From Candidatus Latescibacterota bacterium (GTDB lineage Bacteria > JAAXHH01): DNA of 46,753 bases. Below are positions 1 through 7,274 of the stretch, piece by piece. Numbering within the stretch: the first letter of the stretch is position 1; each line of letters starts with the position of its first letter. Where the stretch lies: the NCBI GenBank assembly GCA_022821935.1, contig JAJECR010000192.1:1-46753 (forward strand). Direction: 5' to 3'. A program made the position numbers and the translations under genes. The notes under the pieces were generated by a model. That model made no database searches, was not told where the DNA came from, and saw nothing but the letters and a program-made list of their open reading frames with translations.

Positions 1-63
1 GGCGTTTCCATCCTTTTTACATAATCAGATCCGCCAACTTCCCGTTAAACCCGACAGAGCACC

Positions 64-1323
64 ATGTCCGTTCTCGGCCTGACCTGTACCCGTTGCGGTG
101 CCCAGTATCCCCTGGAACCGATGTTCTTCGGCTGTCCCGCCTGCGCGGACAAAGCAGGGGGCGCCGCCGCTGCTTTGACCGTGGCATACGACTACCGGGC
201 GATCGCGTCCGGTCTGAACGTGGAGGACTGGGGTCGCGCGGGTCACGGTATCTGGCGGTTCGATGCGCTGCTGCCCCTGCGGGACCCGGCGGCGCAGATC
301 TCCCTGGGCGAGGGGAACACGGCGCTGGTTCGGCCCCGGGCGGTGTGCGAAGCTACGGGTCTGTCGAACCTGTATATCAAGAACGAAACGACGAATCCCA
401 CCTGGGCCTTCAAGGACCGATTCCACGCCTCCTCGGTCTCTATGGCGAAATCCCTGGGCTACACCCGGGTCACGGCCAGTACAACGGGCAATCACGGCGC
501 CTCGGCCGCGGCCTACTGCACCGCCGCGGGGATGGATTCCTGCATCATCCTCTGCCACCCCGAATCATCGATGCTGCAGCGGGACATGATTGCCCTGTAC
601 GGCGGTCACGCCTTCGTACTGGAAGACCGCTTTCAGTACCTGGACACGTTGATCCGGGACCATGGATACTATCCTTCCACGACGATGACTCCCATGCCCA
701 CGGGTACGCCCTTCGGCATCGAAGGCTACAAGACCATCGCCTTCGAAATCTTCGTGCAGCTCGGCGGCAGCGTCCCCGATCGGATGTTCTGCCCCATCGC
801 CGCGGGCGATTCGCTGTACGGCCCGTGGAAGGGATTCAGCGAGATGCACGCGCTGAACCTGGTCGATCGGCATCCCGTCATGCACGGCGTGCAGCCGGCT
901 GGATGCAACCCCTATGTACAGTCGTTCCAGCAGGGACGCGCCGACGTAATCGTCCATCCCGATCCGAGTTCCATCGCGCTCTCCATTCGCGACGACACCG
1001 GCGGCCCCGCGGCGCTGCAGGCCATCTACGACTCCGGCGGAGACGCGACCGACGTCACCGAGGAAGAGATCATCGAGGCGGTGCGGTTGCTCGCGCAGAG
1101 CGGTTACCTGGTCGAACCCTCGTCGGCGGCATCGGTTGCCGGGGCGATCAGGGCGGCCCGGACGGGTCGGTTTGCTTCTGACGAGACGGTCGTGTGCCTG
1201 GTCACCGGATCGGGGTCCAAGTGGCCGGAAGTCATGTCTGAACTGGTAGATCGCGATGCACTTGTCGAGCCCTCCTGGGAAGAGATCAAGGCGCGAGCCG
1301 GCCTGGACGACGCGCCTCAATAA
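64..1323 (+). CDS. Threonine-synthase-like PLP-dependent enzyme
   Basis: The 419-residue product belongs to the fold-type II PLP enzymes (threonine synthase/dehydratase group). A four-cysteine zinc-ribbon-like motif opens the protein (C8, C11, C24, C27), as in archaeal-type threonine synthases and their relatives. The PLP lysine is K117 in TWAFKDRF, followed by the STTGNHG motif that binds the substrate carboxylate, and a glycine-rich VTGSGSKWP stretch near the C-terminus that normally holds the PLP ring or phosphate. No good Shine-Dalgarno is seen before the ATG. The stop lies 12 bp before the kinase/dehydrogenase fusion, so the two are probably co-transcribed. True threonine synthase (O-phosphohomoserine to threonine) is possible, but the neighbours deal with four-carbon hydroxy acids or phosphohydroxythreonine, so a paralogue acting on a related beta- or gamma-substituted amino acid is equally likely. 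Family is firm; substrate is open. Confidence 0.85.
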   Translation: MSVLGLTCTRCGAQYPLEPMFFGCPACADKAGGAAAALTVAYDYRAIASGLNVEDWGRAGHGIWRFDALLPLRDPAAQISLGEGNTALVRPRAVCEATGLSNLYIKNETTNPTWAFKDRFHASSVSMAKSLGYTRVTASTTGNHGASAAAYCTAAGMDSCIILCHPESSMLQRDMIALYGGHAFVLEDRFQYLDTLIRDHGYYPSTTMTPMPTGTPFGIEGYKTIAFEIFVQLGGSVPDRMFCPIAAGDSLYGPWKGFSEMHALNLVDRHPVMHGVQPAGCNPYVQSFQQGRADVIVHPDPSSIALSIRDDTGGPAALQAIYDSGGDATDVTEEEIIEAVRLLAQSGYLVEPSSAASVAGAIRAARTGRFASDETVVCLVTGSGSKWPEVMSELVDRDALVEPSWEEIKARAGLDDAPQ

Positions 1324-1335
1324 AAAAGCAACGCA

Positions 1336-3939
1336 ATGACCACACCTCTCTACATGCTCGCCGACGACCTCGCCGGCGCTCACGACGTGGCGGTCCCCTT
1401 CGTGAAACGGGACTTCGCCGTAGCCGTGCTGTCCGATCCCGACCGGCTGGATCGGTTCGATACGGCGGACCTGATCGTGCTGAACACGAACAGCCGTTCC
1501 TGCGGCGAGGCTGAAGCCGCCGATCGCGTGGGGGCGGCCTGCGACGCGATACGGGCCCGGTCGGGCGCGTTGATCTACAAAAAGATCGACTCGACGCTCA
1601 GGGGACACGTGGGCTTCGAAATCGATCTTGTCAGCGACAGGATGGACTTCGATCTGGCCGTATGCGCTCCGGCTTTTCCTGAAATGGGACGCACGACGGT
1701 GGGCGGATATCAACTGCTTCACGGCGTTCCGGTACGGAGCGTGGACATGGCGGGTCCCGACATTCCGCCGCAACATGCCTACATCCCGGATCTTCTCGAC
1801 AATGGATCCCAAAGAAAGACGGTCCACATCGATTTGAAAACCGTCCAGGGCGGTTCGTCAGTCATTCGAGACGCAGTCGACTTGCTCGGGTCTGGTACCG
1901 AGACCACGGTAGTCGTGGACATGGTCGATCCAATGGGATGGAATGGGTTGCTGGACGCGGTCCTTGTCGGCCGTGAAGCGTACGCGGTTGAAGACCGTGA
2001 AGCGTACGCAGAAAGGCGATTACCAGAACACTGGACGGCCCCGGTGCTGCTTTGCGGCTCCGGTGGACTGGCCGGCGCCCTGGCGGAAAAGTTGGCGCTC
2101 ACGCGGAAACCGCGCGCCTTATCATCCCGGAATTCTCGGGCTCCCGCATCCTCGTCGCCACAGAGGGAAAACCGCGTCCTCGTCTTCGCCTGCAGTCTGC
2201 ACGACACGACCACCCGACAGGTCGCGGAAGTCGCAGGTCGAGCGTCGACAGTCATTTGCTCCTTCGATCCCCTGTTGTTCATGGAAGAGCGGCACCGCGG
2301 CGACGAAACGGATCGACTGACAAAAAGCGTCACGGAGGTCATGGCGAATGACCGGAACGCGGTTGTTACACCGAAGCGGCCAGGCCAGTCGCAACTTCAG
2401 GCATGGTTGGGGCGGCTTTCGGAGGCGGCCGGCGGCCGCGACCCCGCGTCGGTGGTCATTGAGAACCTGGGTGTAGTCGCCCGCCGCCTGTTCGCGGCAA
2501 CGGAACCGCGCGGCATCGTACTCACGGGAGGGGAAACCGCGGGCAGCGTATTCCACGAACTGGATAGTGACGGTGCCTGGATTCTCGACGGAATCGAACC
2601 GGGCGTAGCCCTGGCCGCGGTTGCGGGCGGTCCCCAGGATGGTATGGGCGCGGTCGTCAAACCCGGATCCTTCGGCGACGGGCACACCCTGGCGAAGGCT
2701 ATGGACCGCCTGGACCGCCTGAACCGCCCGGACCGCCCGGACCGCCCGGACCGCCCAGACCGCCTTGATCGCCCGAGCTACTCGGACCGCCCGGACCACC
2801 TGTCTCCGCACGACGCTGCTGTGCCGTCAAGCGAAAGTCGGACTCATGGAAACCACAGAGTTAGCGATACGGAAGAGCGCCCGGTCATCGGCATCACGCT
2901 GGGCGATCCGAACGGCGTGGGTCCGGAGATCATCGCCAGGATCCTTTCCCAGGGATGGGTCTACGAGCTGTGCCGGCCGCTGGTCATCGGGCATGATGAG
3001 GTAATCCGCCGTGCCTTGCCATTGGTCCATGCCGGCTCTACCAAAGACGAAGACGGTGGAGGGCCCGCTCCGGTCCCTGGCATCCACCGCGTCGACCATC
3101 CCGCAGCCGGCTGGTATCGCCACGGTACGGTGGACGTCCTGAACGCCGCGGACGTGGAAATGGGCGTACTGAAGCCAGGACGGGAGCAGGCCGAAGCCGG
3201 CCGGCTTGCCGTGGAATCGGTCAAGCTGGCCGCCCGCCTGGCGATGGCGGGTGATATCGCCGCCGTGGTTACCGCGCCGATGAACAAGGCGGCCATGGGT
3301 CTTGCGGGGTATGCCTACGCCGGCCACACCGAATTGCTGGCCGAATTAACGGGAACGAAGCGTTTCCGGCTTGCGCTGGCCTTCGACGGAGTCCTGGTCT
3401 CCCACGCGACGACCCACGTATCCCTCCGGGACGCCATTGAACGATTGTCCGAGGAGGAAATCCTCGTGACGATCGACCTGGTCGGTCGCGCGCTGATCGG
3501 CATGGGTACGGCGGCACCCCGGATCGCCGTCTGCGGACTGAATCCCCACGCCGGCGAAGGCGGGCTCTTCGGGGACGAGGAGATCCGGATCATCGCGCCC
3601 GCCCTCGAAAAAGCGCGTGAAACAGGATGGCGGCTCGTCGGCCCACTCCCGCCGGACACCGTGTTCATGCGAGCCCGAAAGGGCGAGTTCGACGGGATCG
3701 TCGGCATGTACCACGACCAGGGCCACATCCCGGTCAAGGCCATCGCCTTCGACCGCACCGTGAACGTGACCCTCGGCCTGCCGATCATCCGCACCTCCGT
3801 GGATCACGGCACGGCCTTCGACATCGCGGGCAGGGGCATTGCCGACGCCGGCAACCTGGGCGAGGCGATTCGGATGGCCGTGCATCTGGTGGGCGACCGG
3901 TGGTCCGTCGGACCCAACCCTGGAGAAAACGCGACGTGA
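1336..3939 (+). CDS. Fused four-carbon acid sugar kinase (DUF1537) and PdxA-family dehydrogenase
   Basis: The 867-residue protein joins two enzymes. Residues 1-455 form a complete DUF1537 four-carbon acid sugar kinase: LADDLAGAHD at the N-terminus, KKIDSTLRGHVG, the APAFPEMGRTTVGG segment, and the C-terminal nucleotide-binding half with VLTGGETAGSVF and a terminal KPGSFGDG. Residues from about 514 form a complete PdxA-type dehydrogenase: GITLGDPNGVGPEI, TAPMNKAAM, GLNPHAGEGG, MYHDQGHIPVKA and RTSVDHGTAFDIAG, with the metal-binding histidines present. Known DUF1537 kinases phosphorylate D-threonate, L-threonate or D-erythronate, and PdxA2 partners oxidise and decarboxylate 4-phospho-D-threonate/erythronate to dihydroxyacetone phosphate. 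The fusion would therefore do both steps in one chain. The 55-residue linker carries eight DR(P/L) units. The stop overlaps the next start (TGATG). An alternative role in 4-phosphohydroxythreonine oxidation for vitamin B6 cannot be excluded. Confidence 0.9.
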   Translation: MTTPLYMLADDLAGAHDVAVPFVKRDFAVAVLSDPDRLDRFDTADLIVLNTNSRSCGEAEAADRVGAACDAIRARSGALIYKKIDSTLRGHVGFEIDLVSDRMDFDLAVCAPAFPEMGRTTVGGYQLLHGVPVRSVDMAGPDIPPQHAYIPDLLDNGSQRKTVHIDLKTVQGGSSVIRDAVDLLGSGTETTVVVDMVDPMGWNGLLDAVLVGREAYAVEDREAYAERRLPEHWTAPVLLCGSGGLAGALAEKLALTRKPRALSSRNSRAPASSSPQRENRVLVFACSLHDTTTRQVAEVAGRASTVICSFDPLLFMEERHRGDETDRLTKSVTEVMANDRNAVVTPKRPGQSQLQAWLGRLSEAAGGRDPASVVIENLGVVARRLFAATEPRGIVLTGGETAGSVFHELDSDGAWILDGIEPGVALAAVAGGPQDGMGAVVKPGSFGDGHTLAKAMDRLDRLNRPDRPDRPDRPDRLDRPSYSDRPDHLSPHDAAVPSSESRTHGNHRVSDTEERPVIGITLGDPNGVGPEIIARILSQGWVYELCRPLVIGHDEVIRRALPLVHAGSTKDEDGGGPAPVPGIHRVDHPAAGWYRHGTVDVLNAADVEMGVLKPGREQAEAGRLAVESVKLAARLAMAGDIAAVVTAPMNKAAMGLAGYAYAGHTELLAELTGTKRFRLALAFDGVLVSHATTHVSLRDAIERLSEEEILVTIDLVGRALIGMGTAAPRIAVCGLNPHAGEGGLFGDEEIRIIAPALEKARETGWRLVGPLPPDTVFMRARKGEFDGIVGMYHDQGHIPVKAIAFDRTVNVTLGLPIIRTSVDHGTAFDIAGRGIADAGNLGEAIRMAVHLVGDRWSVGPNPGENAT
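2704..2775 (+). repeat. 9-bp tandem repeat encoding the DR(P/L) linker
   Basis: Eight consecutive 9-bp units of the form gaccgcccg/gaccgcctg lie in frame between the two domains of the fusion and encode DRL-DRL-NRP-DRP-DRP-DRP-DRL-DRP (residues 457-480). A further partial pair (SDRP-DHL) follows at about 2791-2808. The unit is a multiple of three, so copy number can change without breaking the frame. The charged, proline-rich repeat should form an extended, flexible spacer. Confidence 0.95.
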
Positions 3940-5636
3940 TGAAGGCAAAGCGGCGGTCAACATCGGATTTGTGCGTGTTTTCGGGTCTGGTAGCGCTGGG
4001 ATGCGTGTGCGTACTGATTGCCGTCGCAGGCCCGGCGGTTTCGCAGAACACCACCGCTGTATTCAATTCCATCGGCAAGCCGATGCCGCCCGATGCGGCG
4101 CCGCTCGAATTCCAGACCTACCGGTTCATGCGCGACGAACCCAGGAGCCTGGACGTCAGTGTCAATCTCTACGTGGGACAGTGGAACGAGTTCCTCTTCG
4201 AAACCCTGGTGGCCAAGGACGAGAACGGCGGCCTTATCCCGGCGGCGGCCGATCGCTGGGAGATCTCTTCCGACGGGAAGACCTGGACGTTCTACCTGCG
4301 CAAAACGGGGCGTTGGAGCGACGGCAGGCCCGTCACGGCCCACGACTTCGTCTACACCTTCCGCAGGTCCCTTTCCTACGAGACGGCCAATCCCTACGCG
4401 GCTTTCTACAGTGACATCGTCGGCGCGAAGACCTACAGCCAGACCCCGAACGCGGACCCCGCCATGCTGGGCGTCCGGGCCGTCGACGACCATACGCTGA
4501 CCATTGGGACCACTCATCCCGCCCCCTACCTGGGGTTGATCCTCTCCGTCCCCACGTCCATGCCGGTGCCCCGTTGGCAGGTGGAGAAACACGGCCCCAG
4601 GTGGACCGAGGAAGGGAACTGCGTGTCCAATTCGAGTTATCGGCTGACGGAGTGGCAGCACGGCAGCCACATGAATTTCGAACTCAATCCCCATTATGAC
4701 GGTCCCATCAAGGGCTATGTGGAAAAGATACACCGTGTCTTCCGCCATCCGTCGACGGCCAATCTGCTGCCCTACGAAAACGACGAAGTGGGTTTTGCCG
4801 AAGTACAGGCCAACGAGCTGATTCGCGTGCGACGCGATCCCGAACTGAGTTCCGAACTCGTTTCCAACCCGACCGACGGCACATGGTACATCTTCTTCGA
4901 TACGCGCGAGCCCCCCTTCAACGACGCCAGGGTACGGCGTGCCGTCGCGCGGGCCATCGACCGGGAGGCGATCTGCCGCGTCGTGCTGCACGGCGCGGCC
5001 GTTCCCGCTTATTCCATGCTGCCGGTCACCTTCGACGCCCACGGCGATTACAGGGCCTACCAGGATTTCGATCCCGGAAAGGCGCGGGAATTGCTGGCCG
5101 AGGCCGGTTATCCCGGAGGCCGGGGGGTTCCGACGATGGAGATGTGGCTCAGGCAGCCCCGGCCGGACATCCGGATGGTCGCGGAAGTGATCCAGGGAAT
5201 GCTCAGGGAGCACCTGGGCATCGGCATCACGTTCCGCAGCGCCGACTACCCGGTATTCACCAATTACATGTTCAACTGGAATATCAAACTGGGCCTGGTG
5301 CCCTTTTTCGGGGACTACCGGGATCCGAAGAACATGCTGGACATGATCTGGCGCCCCGGCAGCCGGGGGCGCAGCCGCCACGATTTTGAAAACGCCGAAT
5401 TCGAAGCCTTGCTGGACGCGGCGGACCAGGAAATAGATCCTGATGAGCGTACGGAGATCGTTCGCCGGGCCGAACGCATCCTGGTCGAGGAGGCCGGCGC
5501 CGCCTTCGTATTCCACCCTATGGCCAATCACCTCTTCAAACCATGGCTCAGAGGGCTCAAGACCAACCGGTTCGGCGGCAAGACCGTGATCTTCACGGAT
5601 CTCTATATCGGTGAGGATTTTCCCGAGGCGAGGTAG
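3939..5636 (+). CDS. ABC transporter solute-binding protein, family 5 (oligopeptide type)
   Basis: The 565-residue product is a full-length OppA/DppA-like periplasmic binding protein. Residues 1-36 are a Sec signal peptide (basic MKAKRR start, hydrophobic core, AVSQ end); a cysteine lies in the core but does not sit in a good lipobox. The SBP_bac_5 fold follows with the usual blocks: LDVSVNLYVGQWNEFLFETL, DRWEISSDGKTWTFYLR, WSDGRPVTAHDFVYTFRR, and VRRAVARAIDREAI in the second lobe. The ATG overlaps the stop of the kinase/dehydrogenase gene by one base (TGATG), which indicates translational coupling and fixes the start. No permease or ATPase gene is adjacent, so the transporter core must be encoded elsewhere. 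The ligand is unknown; family 5 proteins bind peptides but also other solutes, and the operon hints at the small acid or amino-acid derivative used by the two upstream enzymes. Confidence 0.88.
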   Translation: MKAKRRSTSDLCVFSGLVALGCVCVLIAVAGPAVSQNTTAVFNSIGKPMPPDAAPLEFQTYRFMRDEPRSLDVSVNLYVGQWNEFLFETLVAKDENGGLIPAAADRWEISSDGKTWTFYLRKTGRWSDGRPVTAHDFVYTFRRSLSYETANPYAAFYSDIVGAKTYSQTPNADPAMLGVRAVDDHTLTIGTTHPAPYLGLILSVPTSMPVPRWQVEKHGPRWTEEGNCVSNSSYRLTEWQHGSHMNFELNPHYDGPIKGYVEKIHRVFRHPSTANLLPYENDEVGFAEVQANELIRVRRDPELSSELVSNPTDGTWYIFFDTREPPFNDARVRRAVARAIDREAICRVVLHGAAVPAYSMLPVTFDAHGDYRAYQDFDPGKARELLAEAGYPGGRGVPTMEMWLRQPRPDIRMVAEVIQGMLREHLGIGITFRSADYPVFTNYMFNWNIKLGLVPFFGDYRDPKNMLDMIWRPGSRGRSRHDFENAEFEALLDAADQEIDPDERTEIVRRAERILVEEAGAAFVFHPMANHLFKPWLRGLKTNRFGGKTVIFTDLYIGEDFPEAR

Positions 5637-5658
5637 GACTTCGCAGTGGGGCGGAACC

Positions 5659-5681
5659 CCGCGTGCGGAATGACCACGCGG
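5659..5681. terminator. Possible bidirectional hairpin between convergent genes
   Basis: A 7-bp perfect inverted repeat (ccgcgtg / cacgcgg) with a 9-nt loop sits in the 62-bp gap between the convergent solute-binding protein gene and the mini-protein gene. It lacks a clear T-run on either side, so it is only a candidate terminator. Confidence 0.25.
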
Positions 5682-5698
5682 ATACCCCCGCTACCGCT

Positions 5699-5788
5699 TT
5701 ACTTCTTCTTATGCCTGTCGGCCCGCAAGCGTTTCTTGCGCTTATGGGTAGCGATCTTGGAACGCTTGCGCTTCTTACCACTTGGCAC
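5699..5788 (-). CDS. 29-residue AURKAIP1/COX24-domain basic mini-protein (ribosome-associated type)
   Basis: Reading the minus strand from a GTG gives a 29-residue protein beginning MPSGKKRKRSKIATHKRKKR and ending with a lysine run before TAA. The pattern is that of the tiny AURKAIP1/COX24-domain proteins I know from Bacteroidetes and relatives (MPSGKKRKRxKIATHKRKKRLRxxRHKKK). Mitochondrial AURKAIP1 (mS38) and the mycobacterial bS22 protein of similar make-up sit in the small ribosomal subunit, so a ribosomal role is likely but inferred. A good Shine-Dalgarno (GAGGAG) lies 7 nt upstream of the GTG, which supports this start. It follows the HU gene by 17 bp and probably shares the sppA transcript. 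The gene is short enough to be missed by automatic callers. Confidence 0.88.
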   Translation of the reverse strand: MPSGKKRKRSKIATHKRKKRLRADRHKKK

Positions 5789-5805
5789 GTCTGTCTCCTC
5801 TTTGA

Positions 5806-6087
5806 TCAGTCTTGTTTCTGTACACGATCCTTCAGGTGATCGGACGGTTTGAAAACGGGCACGACGCACGGAGGTATCCTGATGCCCGTCCCCGTCTTGG
5901 GATTGCGGGCGACGCGTGCCTTTCTTTCCTTCACTTTGAATATGCCGAACCCGCGCAGTTCGATCTTTTCACCCCTGCCCAAAGCGGACGAGATGGAATC
6001 CAGCAACGCGTTCAGCACTTCCGCGGTATCCACCTTGGTCATTCCCGTGGACTGTGCGATTCGAGCCACGATATCGGCCTTAGTCAT
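5806..6087 (-). CDS. HU/IHF-family DNA-binding protein
   Basis: The 93-residue product is a typical HU/IHF subunit: MTKADIVARIAQSTG helix-turn-helix dimerisation part, the GEKIELRGFGIFKVKER beta-strand signature, the arginine-rich DNA-binding arm region (RKARVARNPKTGTGIRIP, with the conserved proline), and the final helix after VFKPSDHLKDRV. It acts as a dimeric nucleoid protein that bends DNA. The chosen ATG at 6085-6087 has AAGGAG 6-7 nt upstream and matches the family start; a longer in-frame version would run into sppA. It lies 31 bp after sppA and just before the COX24-like gene, so the three probably form one transcription unit from the promoter near 7090. Whether it is HU or an IHF-type subunit cannot be settled from the sequence. 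Confidence 0.95.
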   Translation of the reverse strand: MTKADIVARIAQSTGMTKVDTAEVLNALLDSISSALGRGEKIELRGFGIFKVKERKARVARNPKTGTGIRIPPCVVPVFKPSDHLKDRVQKQD

Positions 6088-6118
6088 ACCAATCTCCTTG
6101 ATCGTTGTTGTTGCCGCT

Positions 6119-6997
6119 TCAGCGATACCGGTATTCGACGATTCCGGGAGCATATAGACCGGTCATCGTCTCCATGTTCTCCATCAACATTTCGAAAAAC
6201 GACTTTGGCCGTTGCCGGACCACGTCGGGCTTTCCAGATAGGCCGGCCATTTTGCCTGCTAGGGCAATCGCGTCCTGATAGGTACCCAGGCGGTCCACGA
6301 GTCCCAGGGGCAGGGCCTGGTTTCCGGTGTAAATCCGCCCGTCCGCCAGAGCGACCACTTCTTCGCGGGAAAGCGGCCTATAACCGGCTACGGCTTCTAC
6401 AAACTGATCGTATACGTCGTCAACCACGGACTGCACTATCCCGAATTCCTCGTCGGTCATGCTACGGCTCATCGATCCTATGTCCTTGTGCCGGCCGCTT
6501 TTGACAACCTGCCAGTCAATGCCGATCTTCGCGAACAGATCTTCCGCGCTCGGCGCGACAGTGATCACACCGATGCTGCCTGTTATGGTACCCGGATTGG
6601 CCATGATGGAATCCGCCGCGCAGGCGATGTAATATCCACCAGACGCCGCGATACTGCCCATGGACGTCACGATGACTTTGCCCGCTTCCCGGGTCTTGCG
6701 CAGTTCATCGAAGATTTCTTGCGTGGGGGCTACGGCGCCGCCGGGGCTCTCGACGCGAAGCACGATGGCGCGTACGGAATCGTCCTCGCGGTACCTGATG
6801 ATCTGCTTGACCGTGTCCTCGGCCCGGGTGATCGGCCCCCTGACTTCGACCAGCGCGACCCGTCCGCCGCCCACGCCGGAAAATGAGTTTTCACTACTCA
6901 GCATGGGACCGGCAATCAGCAGCGCCATGACGACCACGATAACCAGCACTCCGCCACCGAGCAAGCCGCCGATTATCCAGTCTGATTTGCGTGCCAT
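6119..6997 (-). CDS. sppA: Signal peptide peptidase SppA (S49 family, short form)
   Basis: The 292-residue product is a single-domain (36K-type) SppA, a membrane-bound serine protease that degrades cleaved signal peptides. One N-terminal membrane segment spans about residues 8-30. The S49 blocks are in order: IVLRVESPGGAVAPTQEI, the catalytic serine S119 in GSIAASGGYY, TITGSIGVI, and the general-base lysine K171 in SGRHKDIGS. Length matches the Bacillus-type enzyme rather than the double-length E. coli 67K form. It is the first gene of a minus-strand unit with the HU-like protein and the COX24-like mini-protein, and a near-consensus promoter lies about 75 bp upstream. Nothing odd is seen in the sequence. 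Confidence 0.95.
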   Translation of the reverse strand: MARKSDWIIGGLLGGGVLVIVVVMALLIAGPMLSSENSFSGVGGGRVALVEVRGPITRAEDTVKQIIRYREDDSVRAIVLRVESPGGAVAPTQEIFDELRKTREAGKVIVTSMGSIAASGGYYIACAADSIMANPGTITGSIGVITVAPSAEDLFAKIGIDWQVVKSGRHKDIGSMSRSMTDEEFGIVQSVVDDVYDQFVEAVAGYRPLSREEVVALADGRIYTGNQALPLGLVDRLGTYQDAIALAGKMAGLSGKPDVVRQRPKSFFEMLMENMETMTGLYAPGIVEYRYR

Positions 6998-7075
6998 GAC
7001 AACGCTCCGCCAGCCGGTTTCAATAACGAAACCCGGTCAGTCGATGGGCTTCATTGGACATCATAACCCGCGACC

Positions 7076-7104
7076 AAAATATCACGTTAGTTTAAGTATG
7101 TCAA
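7076..7104 (-). promoter_or_regulatory. Sigma-70-like promoter for sppA-HU-COX24 unit
   Basis: On the minus strand TTGACA (7099-7104, perfect -35) is followed after exactly 17 bp by TATTTT (7076-7081). The start of sppA is about 70 nt downstream of the expected transcription start. Confidence 0.75.
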
Positions 7105-7117
7105 TGACTTTTTGGAA

Positions 7118-7225
7118 TTCGGAAGCAGGGAGAATAGCGTTGCGGCCGATTGTTTCGGGGTTCGGAAGAGGGAGAACTTCGAGGGACGGACGCGGTCTTC
7201 CTGAGAAGGGCAGACGCGGTCTTCC
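7118..7225. repeat. Two pairs of direct repeats in the sppA / transglycosylase gap
   Basis: The 277-bp gap between sppA and the transglycosylase gene holds the sppA promoter and two direct-repeat pairs. A 16/17-bp element (ttcggaag-agggagaa) occurs at 7118-7134 and 7161-7176, and acgcggtcttcc occurs at 7190-7201 and 7214-7225 with a 24-bp period. They lie upstream of the sppA promoter. I see no convincing gene here. Confidence 0.7.
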
Positions 7226-7274
7226 CGCGCGATTGTCGTTTCATGCGACAAACGTCGTCTCGCCGTCACCTCAT

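Noticed and set aside
1..63. Possible end of an upstream gene
   Set aside because: Only 63 bases precede the first gene; a frame ends with TAA near 24 but it is too short to judge.
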